Part shown: in pieces, positions 49,710 through 60,733 of the stretch | Layout of the letters: every line of letters begins with the position of its first letter | How positions within the stretch are numbered: the stretch's first letter is position 1 | NCBI GenBank assembly: GCA_951640195.1 | Contig: OX621172.1 | Span: forward strand, 930,001-994,000 | DNA length: 64,000 nucleotides | From: Porpolomopsis calyptriformis | Lineage: Eukaryota > Basidiomycota > Agaricomycetes > Agaricales > Hygrophoraceae | Reading direction: 5' to 3' | The notes under the pieces: generated by a model | Told to the model about the DNA's origin: nothing | Databases searched by the model: none | Seen by the model: only the letters and a program-made list of their open reading frames with translations | Translations under genes and position numbers: made by a program

Positions 49710-51484
49710 CTAGATCGTGAGCAATCGATTCGCCACACCAGCGAGAAAGGCAAAGGCATCCTTTGTTATCGTCCTTCGAGTGGCCTCGTTCGTCACAGCC
49801 TCAAACTCTCCTATCATCTGGGCCAATCCATTGCTATCATCTGCCCGATGAACTTCCTCCTTCAGTCGTGCAACAACTCCCGCCTTCTTTTTTTTTGATA
49901 CGGGCGCAGCTTGTGCCTGCTCCCGACTCCGACTCCGACTCCGCCTCCGTTTCCTCGAGGTCCGCACCGGTGGCGATGGCTCTGCCAGCCTTTTCCGCAC
50001 AGCATCAAGGAAGTTTATTCCCTCTTGAGTGAGGCTCCGCGAGCTATTGCTCTGCAGAACCCCTATAAACTTGATAACGAGTTTTGAAAGCCCCAGGTTG
50101 TTCTTCGCTTTCGGCACTGCCGTTATCAATCGGCCAATTCGCTGCGCCTTTAAGACGCGTGGAGTAATCCATGGCTTAGGCTCGATGCTGAGGTCGACGC
50201 TCCCGAGACCATCACTTTCTGCCCCACTTGCAATATTTTTTCGGTCACCCAAAATTTTCCGGCCATCAAGTTGATGTTCGACCAGATCCTGGAAGGCATT
50301 CGATATTTCACGTGGGTTCGCAGCCGGTCTGCGCGTTTTCGTTGGCGGTGATGGTGGCTGGCAAATATCTCGTGTCATCTTTCAGTCAGTTCCCAATACT
50401 GTGTGGGACATACCTTCGGGGGAGGCCAAATAAATTCATCATCTCCTGAATATCCCTTCTCTATCGCAAGTTCTTGGAATTTCTCCCGCCACATGGCATA
50501 ATCAGGACGTTGCTTAAACTTGAGCCGTCGGCAGTACTTCAGAAACTCCTCGAATTCGGGAGATAGGCCCTTGCAGAGGATCTCAGGCCGAGCACCCTGT
50601 TTTGTCTGTTCAACGAATTCGCGTGCCTCCTTGGTTTTTGGAACGCCGTTTCGGATCCAAGAAAGTCCACCAGGGGTGAGAAGGTGGATTAACATTAATG
50701 CGACAGACTCGAGGTCGTCGCGCCGCGAAGGTACTACAACAGGCTCCCATAAGGTTGAAATCGTAGAGTTAGATCCTAGATAACTCACCCCTATTCTTGC
50801 AATGCACACGAGCAGAGCTGAACCAATAGTTACCGATGAACATACGTTCTTCTCTGCTGTCAGGGATATGTTTCTTTCTTTGCTCATCAATATAGAGTTT
50901 GGAGAAACCAAAGTCGATCAGGTAAATTGTTTTATCATTAGGTGGATGTCCGAGGACGCAATTGGCAAGTTGAAGGTCGCGATGCAGGATCCTACGGTCA
51001 TGCATAAACTCTAACATCGATATCTAGCTCGGTGCTGATCGTCAGTATTACTGGAACTACGAAAAGAAAGGCTCACCATCTGCATCGCAAAAGAGCAAAC
51101 GTTTCCGAGATCCATTTTTTCCTTGCCACTCCGACGGTGGAGCCTTTCCAAATTATGGCCGAGCAGCTCGATGGCAAGATAATCCCATTCGCCATCCACT
51201 CCAGCCTCCAACAATGTTGGCATCCCCTTTCCGCCTTGGAGCAGAGGATAAAATGCTTTTTCATAGCGGTTGGTTGGACATTCGTGATCAACCTCTTGAA
51301 TCTTTAGGGCCGCAACTTGTTGGGTGTGTACATTGACAGCGCTGAATATATAACCTGTAGGGGGCCATAAATTTAATGTGCGGTGCTGAAGAGTAAAGGG
51401 CGTTGGTGTACCGGAGTATCCTGATCCCAAATTTTCGCCTAGCTCCCAGTTTCCTATCACTGCGGGAATATGAATATCGGGCAT
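49710..51484 (-). CDS. Casein-kinase-1-like protein with altered catalytic loop
   Basis: Model: complement(join(49710..50357,50414..50733,50789..51023,51077..51354,51412..51484)), 517 aa. Kinase features: GNWELGENLGSGYSG (Gly loop), AALKIQ (beta-3 Lys), RILHRDLQLANCVLG, IYLIDFGFSKLY, and SRRDDLESVALMLIHLL plus LPW-like GLSWIRN, the layout of CK1. In the catalytic loop HRDxK reads HRDLQ, with Gln for the usual Lys. As I recall, such variants occur in the expanded CK1-like families of Agaricomycetes. After the kinase (about residue 300) comes a ~215-residue tail with a nuclear-type basic patch (SRKRRRSRSRSREQ, SKKKKAG). Activity is uncertain. Confidence 0.83.
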
Positions 51485-51628
51485 CTGGTCGTTGTATAAT
51501 TCGTTGTATTATTAAAAGAGGCCAAACTTCGTCTTGCTAAGACCAATGGCTAATCTGAACGAGTTGATAAAGGGTGAGTGGTGGAAGGTGGCAGAGCCGA
51601 GTCTGGTGGGCTGAAGTCGCGTTCATCT

Positions 51629-51647
51629 CACGTGAAGGTTTCACGTG
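51629..51647. promoter_or_regulatory. Paired CACGTG boxes upstream of the CK1-like gene
   Basis: Two TCACGTGA-type palindromes at 51629-51634 and 51642-51647, start-to-start 13 bp, about 145-160 bp upstream of the CK1-like start (51484). Their use as bHLH sites is inference. Confidence 0.4.
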
Positions 51648-51924
51648 ACATTTTTTCAATGCCACAATCACGTACAGTACCTAGAAAGTGAGAGGTATTC
51701 TTGAAATAGTACAGTTATAATTCACCAACAGGATGTGAGCAAGGATTTACGCCAGAGCATGTATCGTCGCCGGTTGGTTGAATGAGTATCAAACTCTCAG
51801 ACAGTGGATTCTATTATCCAGTCCAACTTGGTCTCCGATACCTGCTCGCCCGGGAGCACTTCGTCGAAAATCGCAGGTCCCAACAGTAAACACATCTAAA
51901 GATCTAGGATCTAAAAAGGTCCGT

Positions 51925-53467
51925 TCAATAATCAATGCGTCTGGCATATTCCGATCTCCACCACTGCAGTCAAGTCAGCTTACAACCGTTGAAATGCTAA
52001 CTGTACGATACTCACATCAACCATCCTTTTAACTCCATCATCCAATCCCACCTCTGGCTCATACCCCAAAACCCTTCTCGCTTTTTCGATATTATGCCAC
52101 CTGGTCGCACAGCTAAACGTCACTTTGAACCTCGTAAACGTTGGTTCTTTGCCCGTCAGCCAACTAAACCACTCTGCGCCAGTAGCCGCCGCTAGCCCCA
52201 CCGTCTTCGGAAGGACCACCGGCCCATGGTTTTTCTTCCGCGTCTCGGGGAAGATAGAGTCAAGGTGGTGCCACACTGCCCGAGCAAAGTCCCAGAAGTA
52301 GCATGGCTCGCCATTAGTGATGAAGAATGTCTGGCCAGCGACTTGGAGTGGCGATATCCCATTGCTACTGGCTTTTGCACGCGCAATGGCAGCCTCTGTC
52401 AGACTGTCGAACCGTGATCGCAGGACGGGCCGGTTGGAGGAGCCAGCGGGGGAATTAAATGTAGCCAATATTTGGGAGGCATTTGGTGGAGGAGTTATGT
52501 ACGGGCCCAGAGGGCGGGCCTCGCAGGTTGGGACTCGGTAAGCCCCTGTTGTGAGGTTGATGGGAGCTAGTGGATAGTTTATCATCTTTTTCTCAACTTG
52601 CGTTAGTGGGTATGCCTCCGAATCAAGTAACTCCCCCTTTTCTACTTTTTCTGCCAGCTTTTCACGTGAGGGTAATGGCGGGGATGGGACGAGCTTGTCT
52701 GCGGCAAGGAGATGAGCGCGTGCGACGTTTGTCACGTAGGTGAAGTCAAAGAGGTTGGTGTTGTCGCCGATCTGGAAATGTGTCTGACCACGTCGGTACA
52801 CCTCGTAGAGTCCCGACATGAATTGACGGTCCCCAGGACTGGAAACTAGATTAAACACTTCAAGGAGGGAAAGTGGAAAAAGCAGGGGTCGCACCCAAAT
52901 ATTCCAGCTGGTCTCAAAGCCACGGTTAACAACCCTTCCTTCCCGTTGGCGGCCAAAACCGCTTCTTCAGCTTTAGCTTTTGATTCATTGTATGCGTCCA
53001 AGGGCTTTTCCGGAATTGGTAAACGCTCATCACCATCAATTATGTCTGCACCATTGAACACGACACCAGCAGAACTGGTGTAGACGAGTTTCTTGACACC
53101 CGCTTTTATCGCCGCAGAAATGACAGCCTTTGTTCCATCGACGTTGACCTTCCAGTAAAGGGCGGGATTATTCAGAGTTGCCGGTGGGGATGCAGTGTGA
53201 ATTATGCAGGTAGCCCCGCTCTGAATTAAAATTTGAATTGTGGAAAAAATTGAGAGAGATCGGAGAAATTATAAACAAAAAAATTGTGACCTTTCTGAGT
53301 GCAGCAAACACCTCATCCTCCTTGGTGATATCGCCAGAGTAAAATGGCACGTCGTGGTGCCGTTGGACGATGTCAAAGACGGAAACAACATCTCCACGAT
53401 CGAGGAGAAGCTGGACGATGTGTCGTCCGACAAAACCGCTGCCTCCAATGACGAGGTACGCGTCCAT
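51925..53467 (-). CDS. ERG26: Sterol-4-alpha-carboxylate 3-dehydrogenase (decarboxylating)
   Basis: Model: complement(join(51925..51963,52016..52838,52895..53220,53291..53467)), 454 aa. The N-terminus DAYLVIGGSGFVGRHIVQLL is a Rossmann NAD-binding motif (GGSGFVG). It is followed by KLVYTSSAGVVFNGAD and the catalytic YNESKAKAEEAVL (YxxxK), then LRPAGIFGPGDRQFMSGLYE and NLFDFTYVTNVARAHLLAA. These are 3beta-HSD family motifs as in Erg26. The enzyme oxidises and decarboxylates C-4 carboxysterols in ergosterol synthesis at the ER. The last exon encodes only WWRSEYARRIDY. It is divergent from the borealin-N gene over about 200 bp with a CACGTG box. Confidence 0.92.
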
Positions 53468-53575
53468 CGAGGGAGGTGGTATGACAGAAACTTCAAATCA
53501 ATTATCGAACGATTTCCCAAAACGGGGTCCATGGTCTATAAATCCTAATTGGGATGTCCATGGACCTACACGACC

Positions 53576-53581
53576 CACGTG
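53576..53581. promoter_or_regulatory. CACGTG box in the ERG26/borealin-N divergent promoter
   Basis: Palindrome in cccacgtgatc, 108 bp from the ERG26 ATG and 82 bp from the borealin-N ATG. It is the only palindromic E-box in this 196-bp shared promoter. Confidence 0.4.
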
Positions 53582-53663
53582 ATCTTTGTCACGTTCCGGC
53601 TCATTCCACCCTTCCGTAGGGTTATCATACAGTTCGCAAGCATCCACTCCACCCGACCCTACG

Positions 53664-55114
53664 ATGGACATGCCAAATCCCAGAAGAAAGTATACACCCG
53701 AAGAGAAGCAACAGCTTCTTGCCAACCTTGACCTCGAGGGCCCGTTTGCTCCCTTTCTTCGAAACTGTGGCTTAATAAACTTACACATAAACCCTCGCAC
53801 AGTCGCTCACAAAACGCGCCAATTTGAAACCTGGCTAGCCGACGGGCTGCAAAACTTCCTTATACACCAAGAGGGTCAGATCTCTCGCATCCCGAAACTT
53901 GTTCGCGGCATCACCATGCGCGAATTCCAAAAGTATGATGGTGATGTGCAGGCCGCACTGAGGGGTCTACAGCAAGCAAAATTCGAGAGCGGCCCGTTCG
54001 GTGGAGAGCTTGATAAGAACACTCGAAAGCGGAAATGGGTTGCCAGTCAAGAGGCAGGAGCTCAGCCTTCTGGATCGTTAGTTGAGACCGAGGCGGGGTC
54101 TTCCAAAGCCTCAAAGAATGGTGAGGTCGTACTCAATTACCCGTCGGGCTCTATAAACTCTTCCATTTTCCTTTGTGGTTGCTTAGTGAATGCAGCAGAA
54201 GGGACATCCCGAAAGATACCTGGCTCCTCTACTGGCCCCGGTACGGCCCAGCGCGCACGCCTCCTTGCAGCAAGTAAGACACCGAGAACCGTAAGTCTAG
54301 CCATTTATATCTCATCATCCGTCTTTGTGCAATCCATCCTCTCCTTTCACAGACACGGAACATAGGCCGTATCCCTTCAGCTGGCTTCTCACCCAGTCCA
54401 CAGAAATTCAGGAAACTCCCCAACACCCTCCCAAACGCGCCCTCACGCCCGACGTCCCCTTCAAAACCTGGAACTCCTTTGAAACCCCGACCAGCTCGAC
54501 CTCCATCGACCCCAACATTCAACCCTGCATTACCCTCCAAAGCTCCCACATACCCCAAAGCTCGCTTACCTCGCATGAACGAAAGTATGTTGAGCATTAA
54601 TGGCTCTCCACTCGCCAATCCTTACCAATTGGGGATGAGCTGGTATCGGTCCCGGAATGAGGATGCGGAGGTCCATAACGCTGATGGCGATCCATCCAGC
54701 AAACCAAAAGAGAAGGCAGCGAAAAAAGCGAACATCTTCGTCAGAACCGACCCCTCACATACCGTTGGGTCCGCAAATGGATTTCCCTCCCGTGACCCTT
54801 CTCAGACCAGTGTCGCATCCTCGCGGGGCACTGGCCATTCGCGGGACAACTCGCGAACGCGGCTGCGCGCCCAATCCAATCTATCCCAATCGACATTGGA
54901 CGCCACCACTGACCCACCTTCGCAAACACTCCCTGGCTCCGCTCTCGTCGCCATCCCCACAAAGGACGGCCATCTTCTTGAATTCGACCCTCTTCAAACC
55001 TCTCCAAGAGCGCTCGACGCTTTGGAGGGGATCACTGACAGTGCAAAGAAGCAAGCAAAGGAAGACATGAGTCGTCTTGCGCAGGCTGCTGTAGATAAAT
55101 GGAAGATACTCTGA
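53664..55114 (+). CDS. Borealin N-terminal domain protein (chromosomal passenger complex)
   Basis: Model: join(53664..53739,53803..54120,54187..54290,54353..55114), 419 aa. The N-terminal ~75 residues read KYTPEEKQQLLANLDLE, then VAHKTRQFETWLADGLQNF and HQEGQISRIPKLVRGITMRE, which I match to the Nbl1/borealin N-terminal helix that bundles with INCENP and survivin. The rest is Pro/Ser-rich and disordered, with a short conserved-looking MSWYRSRN-type patch and SALVAIPTKDGHLLEFDPLQ near the end. The first intron (53740-53802) would begin with GC. It is in frame and, if retained, adds 21 residues inside the domain. A function in chromosome segregation is inferred from the domain. Confidence 0.75.
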
Positions 55115-55603
55115 AACCTCGTTCTTCATCTATCTTATGTTATTAGCGCTTTCAACTGTAGCACTAGCATTTTGCATTATCCATGTAACTGCCGTGCGGA
55201 TTATTTATTATCGCAGAGCCGCCTCACGAATCTCAGCCGTAACGTATGTATGCCGTATCATTATCCGTCCCCCAGCTCTAGATACGCAGCCCGACAGGTG
55301 CTTCCATCCCGTTGCCGAACTTTAACGAGGAGCGGGACAGTCCTCGAATTAAAATTAAGTACCTCGACGCCTGCGTGAAGCCTTAAAAGAGTTAACAAAA
55401 AAGGTCTCGCATTCAAGCGGAGGCTATAATGCACCTCTGTGATTGTTCTCTGATCTCAAAGAGTCGGCCGACCGGAATTGCACCGAGGGTGAAGCCTTCA
55501 CCTCTGGAAAGGGAGAAGTTCCCAGTGGTAACATACCCAATTATGGAGTGTTGCGAAGGACAGATAGCCGAGAGCTAGTCACGAAAGTTAGCATGAGTGC
55601 GTT

Positions 55604-58440
55604 TCAGCAAATAATCTTGATTACTTCAGTTTCATCGGGACCGTCTTCATCTAATGGGTTGCCCAATTTCTTCCTCCTTTCTAGTATCTTGCACCACTTC
55701 TTCGCCTCGTCGTCATCAAAAGCATAGATTGGAGCTAGATCTCCTGGTGCTCCCCTCCCACACATCGTCAACTTCACAGTTACCAACGCGCTATTCCACA
55801 ATGCCTCTGCCCTGATAGTGGCACTGAGCGGATCCTGTCCTCGCTTCCCGCGTAATTTGTTGATCTCAGACCACAGTCCAGCAGCGTGATTAAACATCTT
55901 GGATGCCCGTGCAAGTATGGCCGATACCTCGGAACCACGGAGTAACCATGGCCGGATCTGGGCATCCTTTGCCACAACCGGGGCGGTCACCCTGTCTGTC
56001 GACACGAAGTCGACTCCATCTTCCCCAGCAGCTTCCCCGTCGCTTTCTATACCCAAAACTGTCTCCCAGTCAGCCTTCCAGGGACTCCTCGTTCCCAACT
56101 TGTCAAAATTCGGTCTCTTGGCAGGCGGTTTCCTCCCCCACCTAGTCTTCTCCTCATTTTCCCTCGCCTCAGCGTATAAATTATACGCAACGGTAGACGG
56201 GTAGTCACGCGGGAAATAGAGGGATCCTGCCTCAAAGGACTGAGTTTGACGTTCTAGTTGGCCTCCAACACGCATCCCAGTGAATATCAAGGACGAGAAA
56301 AAAGCCATCGACCAGCCTGCGGGGACTATGAGTGTCCAGCCGTGAAGAGTTATATTGTCGGACGGGGTTAGCGAGTTTCCGAGAGATCGCTGGATCAATA
56401 AAATGGGTACGCGATCGTCTTTTCGCAATGGGTGCAAAGTTGTCCCAGGAACGAGATGCTGGGGGGGGGAAGTTTGTTCAGCAATAGAAAGCCTGCAATC
56501 AGACGGGAGATCAACCTTAGATCTTCGTTCATCGAGGTCTTTTTTTCGGTAGCGTGGTACTTCCAGCCGACTTCTGGTTGATTTGTCCCAGATCTCGCTG
56601 TAAGCGAGGGTAGGGGATGGCAATGTCTGAGCAACTGAAAGGCGGGCAGTCTGCTCAACTTTAGGTTTCGAATTCTTTGGGGGAAATCTAAGGGTAACAA
56701 TGAGTGTCAAAAATAAGGTTTGGTAAGGACTTGAAAGACTTGAGCCGTGGATCATAAACCTTGAGGCCGATAATTATTCCTCGGGGAAGTGATCCAGTAG
56801 TCTGCAAATCGGTTAAAGAAGTCCAAAACTGCTGATATGAGCTGCGAACACTGAAATCAGAATATCTAACATACTTTTCTAAACTCTTCCCTCTTGTCTT
56901 CAGACACTGGTGTCACTGAGCCTTTGATAACTTGACTTGACTTGGGACCCATAATTTCAAAGACATTAACTTGTCCCCTTAGATCCGTTAGTTCGATCTC
57001 AGCCTCTTTTGCTTCCTCTCCGGCAGATTTTCGAATCGAGTTGAGTGTCAGCGATGCAGTGGTCCGGAGTGCGTCAATAACGTCTTGGAATACCACAGGA
57101 TGGGAGCGGATCCAGATCGTGCGGAAAGTGGCAGGGTCCGACTCAGGTTCCTTTTCTTTTTCATGGTCGGGATCCACATCTTCCCCTCTCGATTCCACAG
57201 AAACATTAACAGATTCTCGTGACTTGGCATCCGAACGTGGACTTGGACTTGCACATTCGGGTTTCCATATGATCATAATTGGTGCAATGAGGTCGAAGGG
57301 GTATGATCCAGGCTTGTAGATACAAGTTTCCATGACTCGGGCACCTGTTGTATATCTATCAGACAAGCCGGGTGTCAGTCACATTTCATGACCTTCTTAA
57401 CTGAAGGAGAGAAACCTTTTGGCCCCAGGACTTGGCCCTTGATGATCACAACAGGTTTCCAACAAAGTCCGAAGAATGTTTTCTGAGCCCCTAAGTTCTA
57501 TTAGCGAATAATAAGACGCGTCGTGGAGGATGGAACCATGCACAGATGCTCGATGGGAAGGGCGAAATGACTTTTCGGCGGTATGCACTGCCTGTAAATT
57601 GGGATTAGTGTGCTGAACAGAAATGTTCCAAATGAAGTATACCAAACTGTAGCCCCACATGTTCTCCACTTTCATTCGTTTTGCGTGCCATATATGTGTT
57701 TCCAACCAGGTTTTGTCTCCTGCGAGTGAGACTCGGTTGTAGGTATTTCTGACATGAGATCTGGAAAGAACCCACCTTGTCTTTTCAATAAGGATTCTGT
57801 TCGGCTGAGCCGCTTGGCTTTTCCCCTCCGTGGAATCGAGGAGCCATTGTTTTTTCTTTTTACAAGATCCATCTGGTCACATCTAAATATCAGAAGGATA
57901 ATTGGACAGTTTCAACCCACTTCCTGTCGAGCCTTGTCGCGAAGACGAAGTGGCACGCGCCGAACATCGTGACTGGCAGCTCGACGGCGCAAGTGACGTG
58001 GGAGAACTTGCCATGCCCTGTGTGTAGAGCTACAACTGGGCCAAACGTAATGTTAAACCATATTACTAGATGGATCCATGAGTCAAACCTTGTGTTCTTC
58101 ATGGAATTTTGCATAGCATCGATTTCAAAGGCTCTAGCCTGACTTGGAATTAATGGCAGATGCGGATAGAATTAACAAAGTTGGTCACCTCAGCAAACCT
58201 CTCCACATCGATTGCACTTGGCAGACGCTTCGCGCCTAAAAGAGAAAATATCTCAGCATCAACTCTGACGCGAAAAGATTCTAGTTCACTATCAGCGGTT
58301 GTTGTGTGAGAACGAGTTTCCGGTCCACCGATTGCGACCGCTGACTGGACTTCAATAGTGCGTGCAGCCGTCATCTTCAACTTTTTCTTCTGTCGCGTCG
58401 TTGGTTCTTCGTTCGAGTGGTTTTTCCGTTTTTGAGCCAT
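55604..58440 (-). CDS. POP1: RNase P/MRP protein subunit Pop1
   Basis: Model: complement(join(55604..56687,56740..56801,56875..57355,57416..57591,57643..57719,57776..57872,57921..58017,58089..58138,58189..58440)), 791 aa. N-terminal family motifs: RAFEIDAMQNSMKNTRAWQV, LPRHLRRRAASHDVRRVPLR, DKTWLETHIWHAKRMK, and SFRPSHRASVHGSILHDASY. The POPLD region reads VPILLIQRSL and LHGWTLIVPAGWSMAFFSSL, and further on FEAGSLYFPRDYP. Pop1 is the largest protein of RNase P and RNase MRP, nuclear enzymes for tRNA 5' processing and pre-rRNA cleavage. The start is 49 bp from the divergent start at 58490. Confidence 0.93.
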
Positions 58441-58489
58441 TTGCTCCACGACGGTAATGAGAAGTGTATTCACGTGATCTCACCTAGGA
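58441..58489. promoter_or_regulatory. 49-bp bidirectional promoter with CACGTG
   Basis: Only 49 bp separate the POP1 ATG (58440, minus) from the next ATG (58490, plus). A perfect CACGTG lies at 58471-58476 in attcacgtgatctca. Both 5' UTRs must be very short or overlap the neighbouring transcript. Confidence 0.5.
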
Positions 58490-59305
58490 ATGAACCTCGG
58501 CCTCCTCAGACGCCAATGGATCCCCTATCCTACCCCCCAAGCTCTCAACATTGTCAAAAGTGTCCTCGCCTCAGAGCACAGCAACAGCAACAATGTGAAC
58601 CTCGGGCTCTCGACCAAAGAAATATACCATCTCGCGCTCGCCCAAAAGCTGCCTTCGCCACAACCGCCATCAGCAGGCTCGCGCGCAGGGCGCCAGCTGG
58701 CGGTTCAGAGTGGTGATACCGATAAGGCGAGGAGGGGTGCGGAGAGTAGATTGGATTCGGATGGGAATGGCCGTCAGCGTCAGCCTCCTCAGCCCCCAAA
58801 CCCGGAGCACCCAATACGGTCTGTTAGGTATGTACCGTGGTTAATTTATTTATTAAAGACTCATTCATCTCTTTTTATTTTTAGATACTTAAAACTCGTC
58901 GTATTACCCGCCCTCTCCGCGCGAGGAGTGATCGAGAAATTTCACGCGAAGCGTGCGCTTTCTGATACCGAGATCGGGCAGCGGCTGGGTTCTCTGAGCA
59001 AGGCTGATCGAAAGGCGAAGGCGGCGTCTTTGGCAGTCCCAGTCGATAGGTGGTTGTGGCGGTTTGTTGGAGCAGGAGAGGGAGCTCGTTCGCTGCGTCC
59101 TGGGCTGTCGGCAGTGAATTCAAAGGATAGGATGCCTGTGTTTGGGAAAGAGGTGGGTGTGGGCGAGGATTGGTCGCATTTGAGTAAAAGGAGACAAAGG
59201 TCGCGGTTGAGAAAGGTTGCAAGGGATGTTCAGCTATTGAGGGAGCGAGTTAAGCAAATGTCGGGAGGGTTGGCGCATCTGGAACAAACGCAGGCAGTGG
59301 TGTAG
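58490..59305 (+). CDS. Unknown basic protein
   Basis: Model: join(58490..58827,58885..59305), 252 aa. The 57-nt intron is in frame and open, so an unspliced reading is possible, but gtatgt...tttttag is a strong splice pair. The N-terminus MNLGLLRRQWIPYPTPQALN and the NLGLSTKEIYHLAL segment look structured. The middle is Gln/Pro-rich, and the C-terminal part contains RYLKLVVLPALSARGVIEKF and a basic coiled segment (LSKRRQRSRLRKVARDVQLL). It might be a mitochondrial ribosome- or RNA-associated protein, but I cannot support a specific family. Confidence 0.6.
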   Translation: MNLGLLRRQWIPYPTPQALNIVKSVLASEHSNSNNVNLGLSTKEIYHLALAQKLPSPQPPSAGSRAGRQLAVQSGDTDKARRGAESRLDSDGNGRQRQPPQPPNPEHPIRSVRYVPWLIYLLKTHSSLFIFRYLKLVVLPALSARGVIEKFHAKRALSDTEIGQRLGSLSKADRKAKAASLAVPVDRWLWRFVGAGEGARSLRPGLSAVNSKDRMPVFGKEVGVGEDWSHLSKRRQRSRLRKVARDVQLLRERVKQMSGGLAHLEQTQAVV

Positions 59306-59595
59306 AGAACATGGTTAGGATGACATATCTATTCAGCAAGGTGACAGCTGAGTAAAGGATATCCATTGAACTGGGTGTTGATAAGTTGATGAATATATAA
59401 ATACCTGCTTCCCATAAAACATCTGCATCAGATTCTTTAGGGTAGAATCTTCATCTTCAGATTGCACACTTTATGGTGATGAGTGGGCCTACAGGAAAAG
59501 TGCAGGAGAGTGCAGGATAATGCCTTTTTTTGGTAATTTTAGTCCCTCACACGCTGCCGTCCCTTCCTTGGTCCAAACAAGATCAGCATCTCAAT

Positions 59596-60330
59596 ATGCT
59601 GGGTCACCCCTACCACATAAGAAAGGTTGTCTTGAGGACACCTTCACGCCATTTTTCGATCTCCCACACCTCTCAGAATGTCGCCTCATCTCCACAGCCC
59701 AATCTTGGCGTGGCTCAGTTGCAAAAGAGACCAATAGGCGGGATTCGCGGCGGGTAAGTAGTCCTTACTTCTTGTGGTTGGCACCACCAATTCAAGTTAC
59801 CTACAACTTAGACTTATAGGATTCTTTGTTGGCTTTTCTATCGCTTCTTCTTTCTCTGCATATTACCTGCTGGATGAATACAAGCAAGCTTCGGCAGCAT
59901 TACAGACTGCAGTCGATGAGTTACAACGCAGCACGGAAAAGGTTCGAGACAAGTAACTTTACCCGATCACTCGTTCATAACGAACCACCGCTCTTCAGGT
60001 TTCCGCACATGTTAGAAGAATAGAGGCGGTGGAAAAGGATTTGAAGGCACTCTCGGGTACTTCTGCTTCGAAGGAAGACATATCTCGGATCAGAGCAGAG
60101 TTCAAAAAACTCTATGATGGCCTTCACGTTGGTCAGTTCTAAGGGTTTAGTTCCCTTTTAACTGAGGTTGACCGTTGCCGACACACAGAATATCTTGACC
60201 TGAGGGCTCATGTATGGGGCATTCGTGAGTTCTGGTTGCCAATTCTGCAAGCGCGACTACTAACTGTTACAACTTAGAACAGGATGTCCATGCGCTATCA
60301 AAGAAGGAGTCTACTACAGTCCGTATCTGA
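59596..60330 (+). CDS. Small mitochondrial-looking protein with one TM helix and coiled coil
   Basis: Model: join(59596..59753,59812..59941,59999..60131,60189..60224,60278..60330), 169 aa. The N-terminus (MLGHPYHIRKVVLRTPSRHF) is basic and amphipathic, like a presequence. Then come RPIGGIRGGLIGFFVGFSIA (hydrophobic helix around residue 60) and a long alpha-helical coiled-coil tail (LQTAVDELQRSTEKVSAHVR, IEAVEKDLKALSGT). All four introns fit consensus and phase. I do not recognise the family. The layout suggests an inner-membrane protein with the coiled coil in matrix or intermembrane space. Confidence 0.62.
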
Positions 60331-60733
60331 TCTGGGTTGCGAAGAATGGATATCATTGTCAACTCCAAGACTCATTTTCGTGAGCTGGATAAATTCCCTT
60401 AAATGAGACAAACACCACATGAAGACTCCGGATATTCTTGATGAATTATCCAGGAGTTGAGAGGACAATGGAGTCCGAACTAAACAAGTATGTCCCGATC
60501 GTCACACCCATGAAGATGGAGCAAGATCCAGCTGGAGCGGAGAACATTACGGATCTGCCTCTCTCCGGGCTTCCCGTTCTCCTAGAACGTCTGCAGTACA
60601 CGACATACCTGATGGAGCATGTACCTCTTCAAATTACTGTCACAGAAGTAAAAGCGTCGCTCCGCATTCTGAATTTGATTGACGAAATAAAAAAACACAG
60701 AGAAACACAGTGTCGAGGATCACATCGTTATCT

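Noticed and set aside
38326..53467. Functional sterol/lipid gene cluster (ATG26, desaturase, ERG26)
   Set aside because: The genes are separated by unrelated housekeeping genes and lie on different strands; chance neighbourhood is the simpler view.
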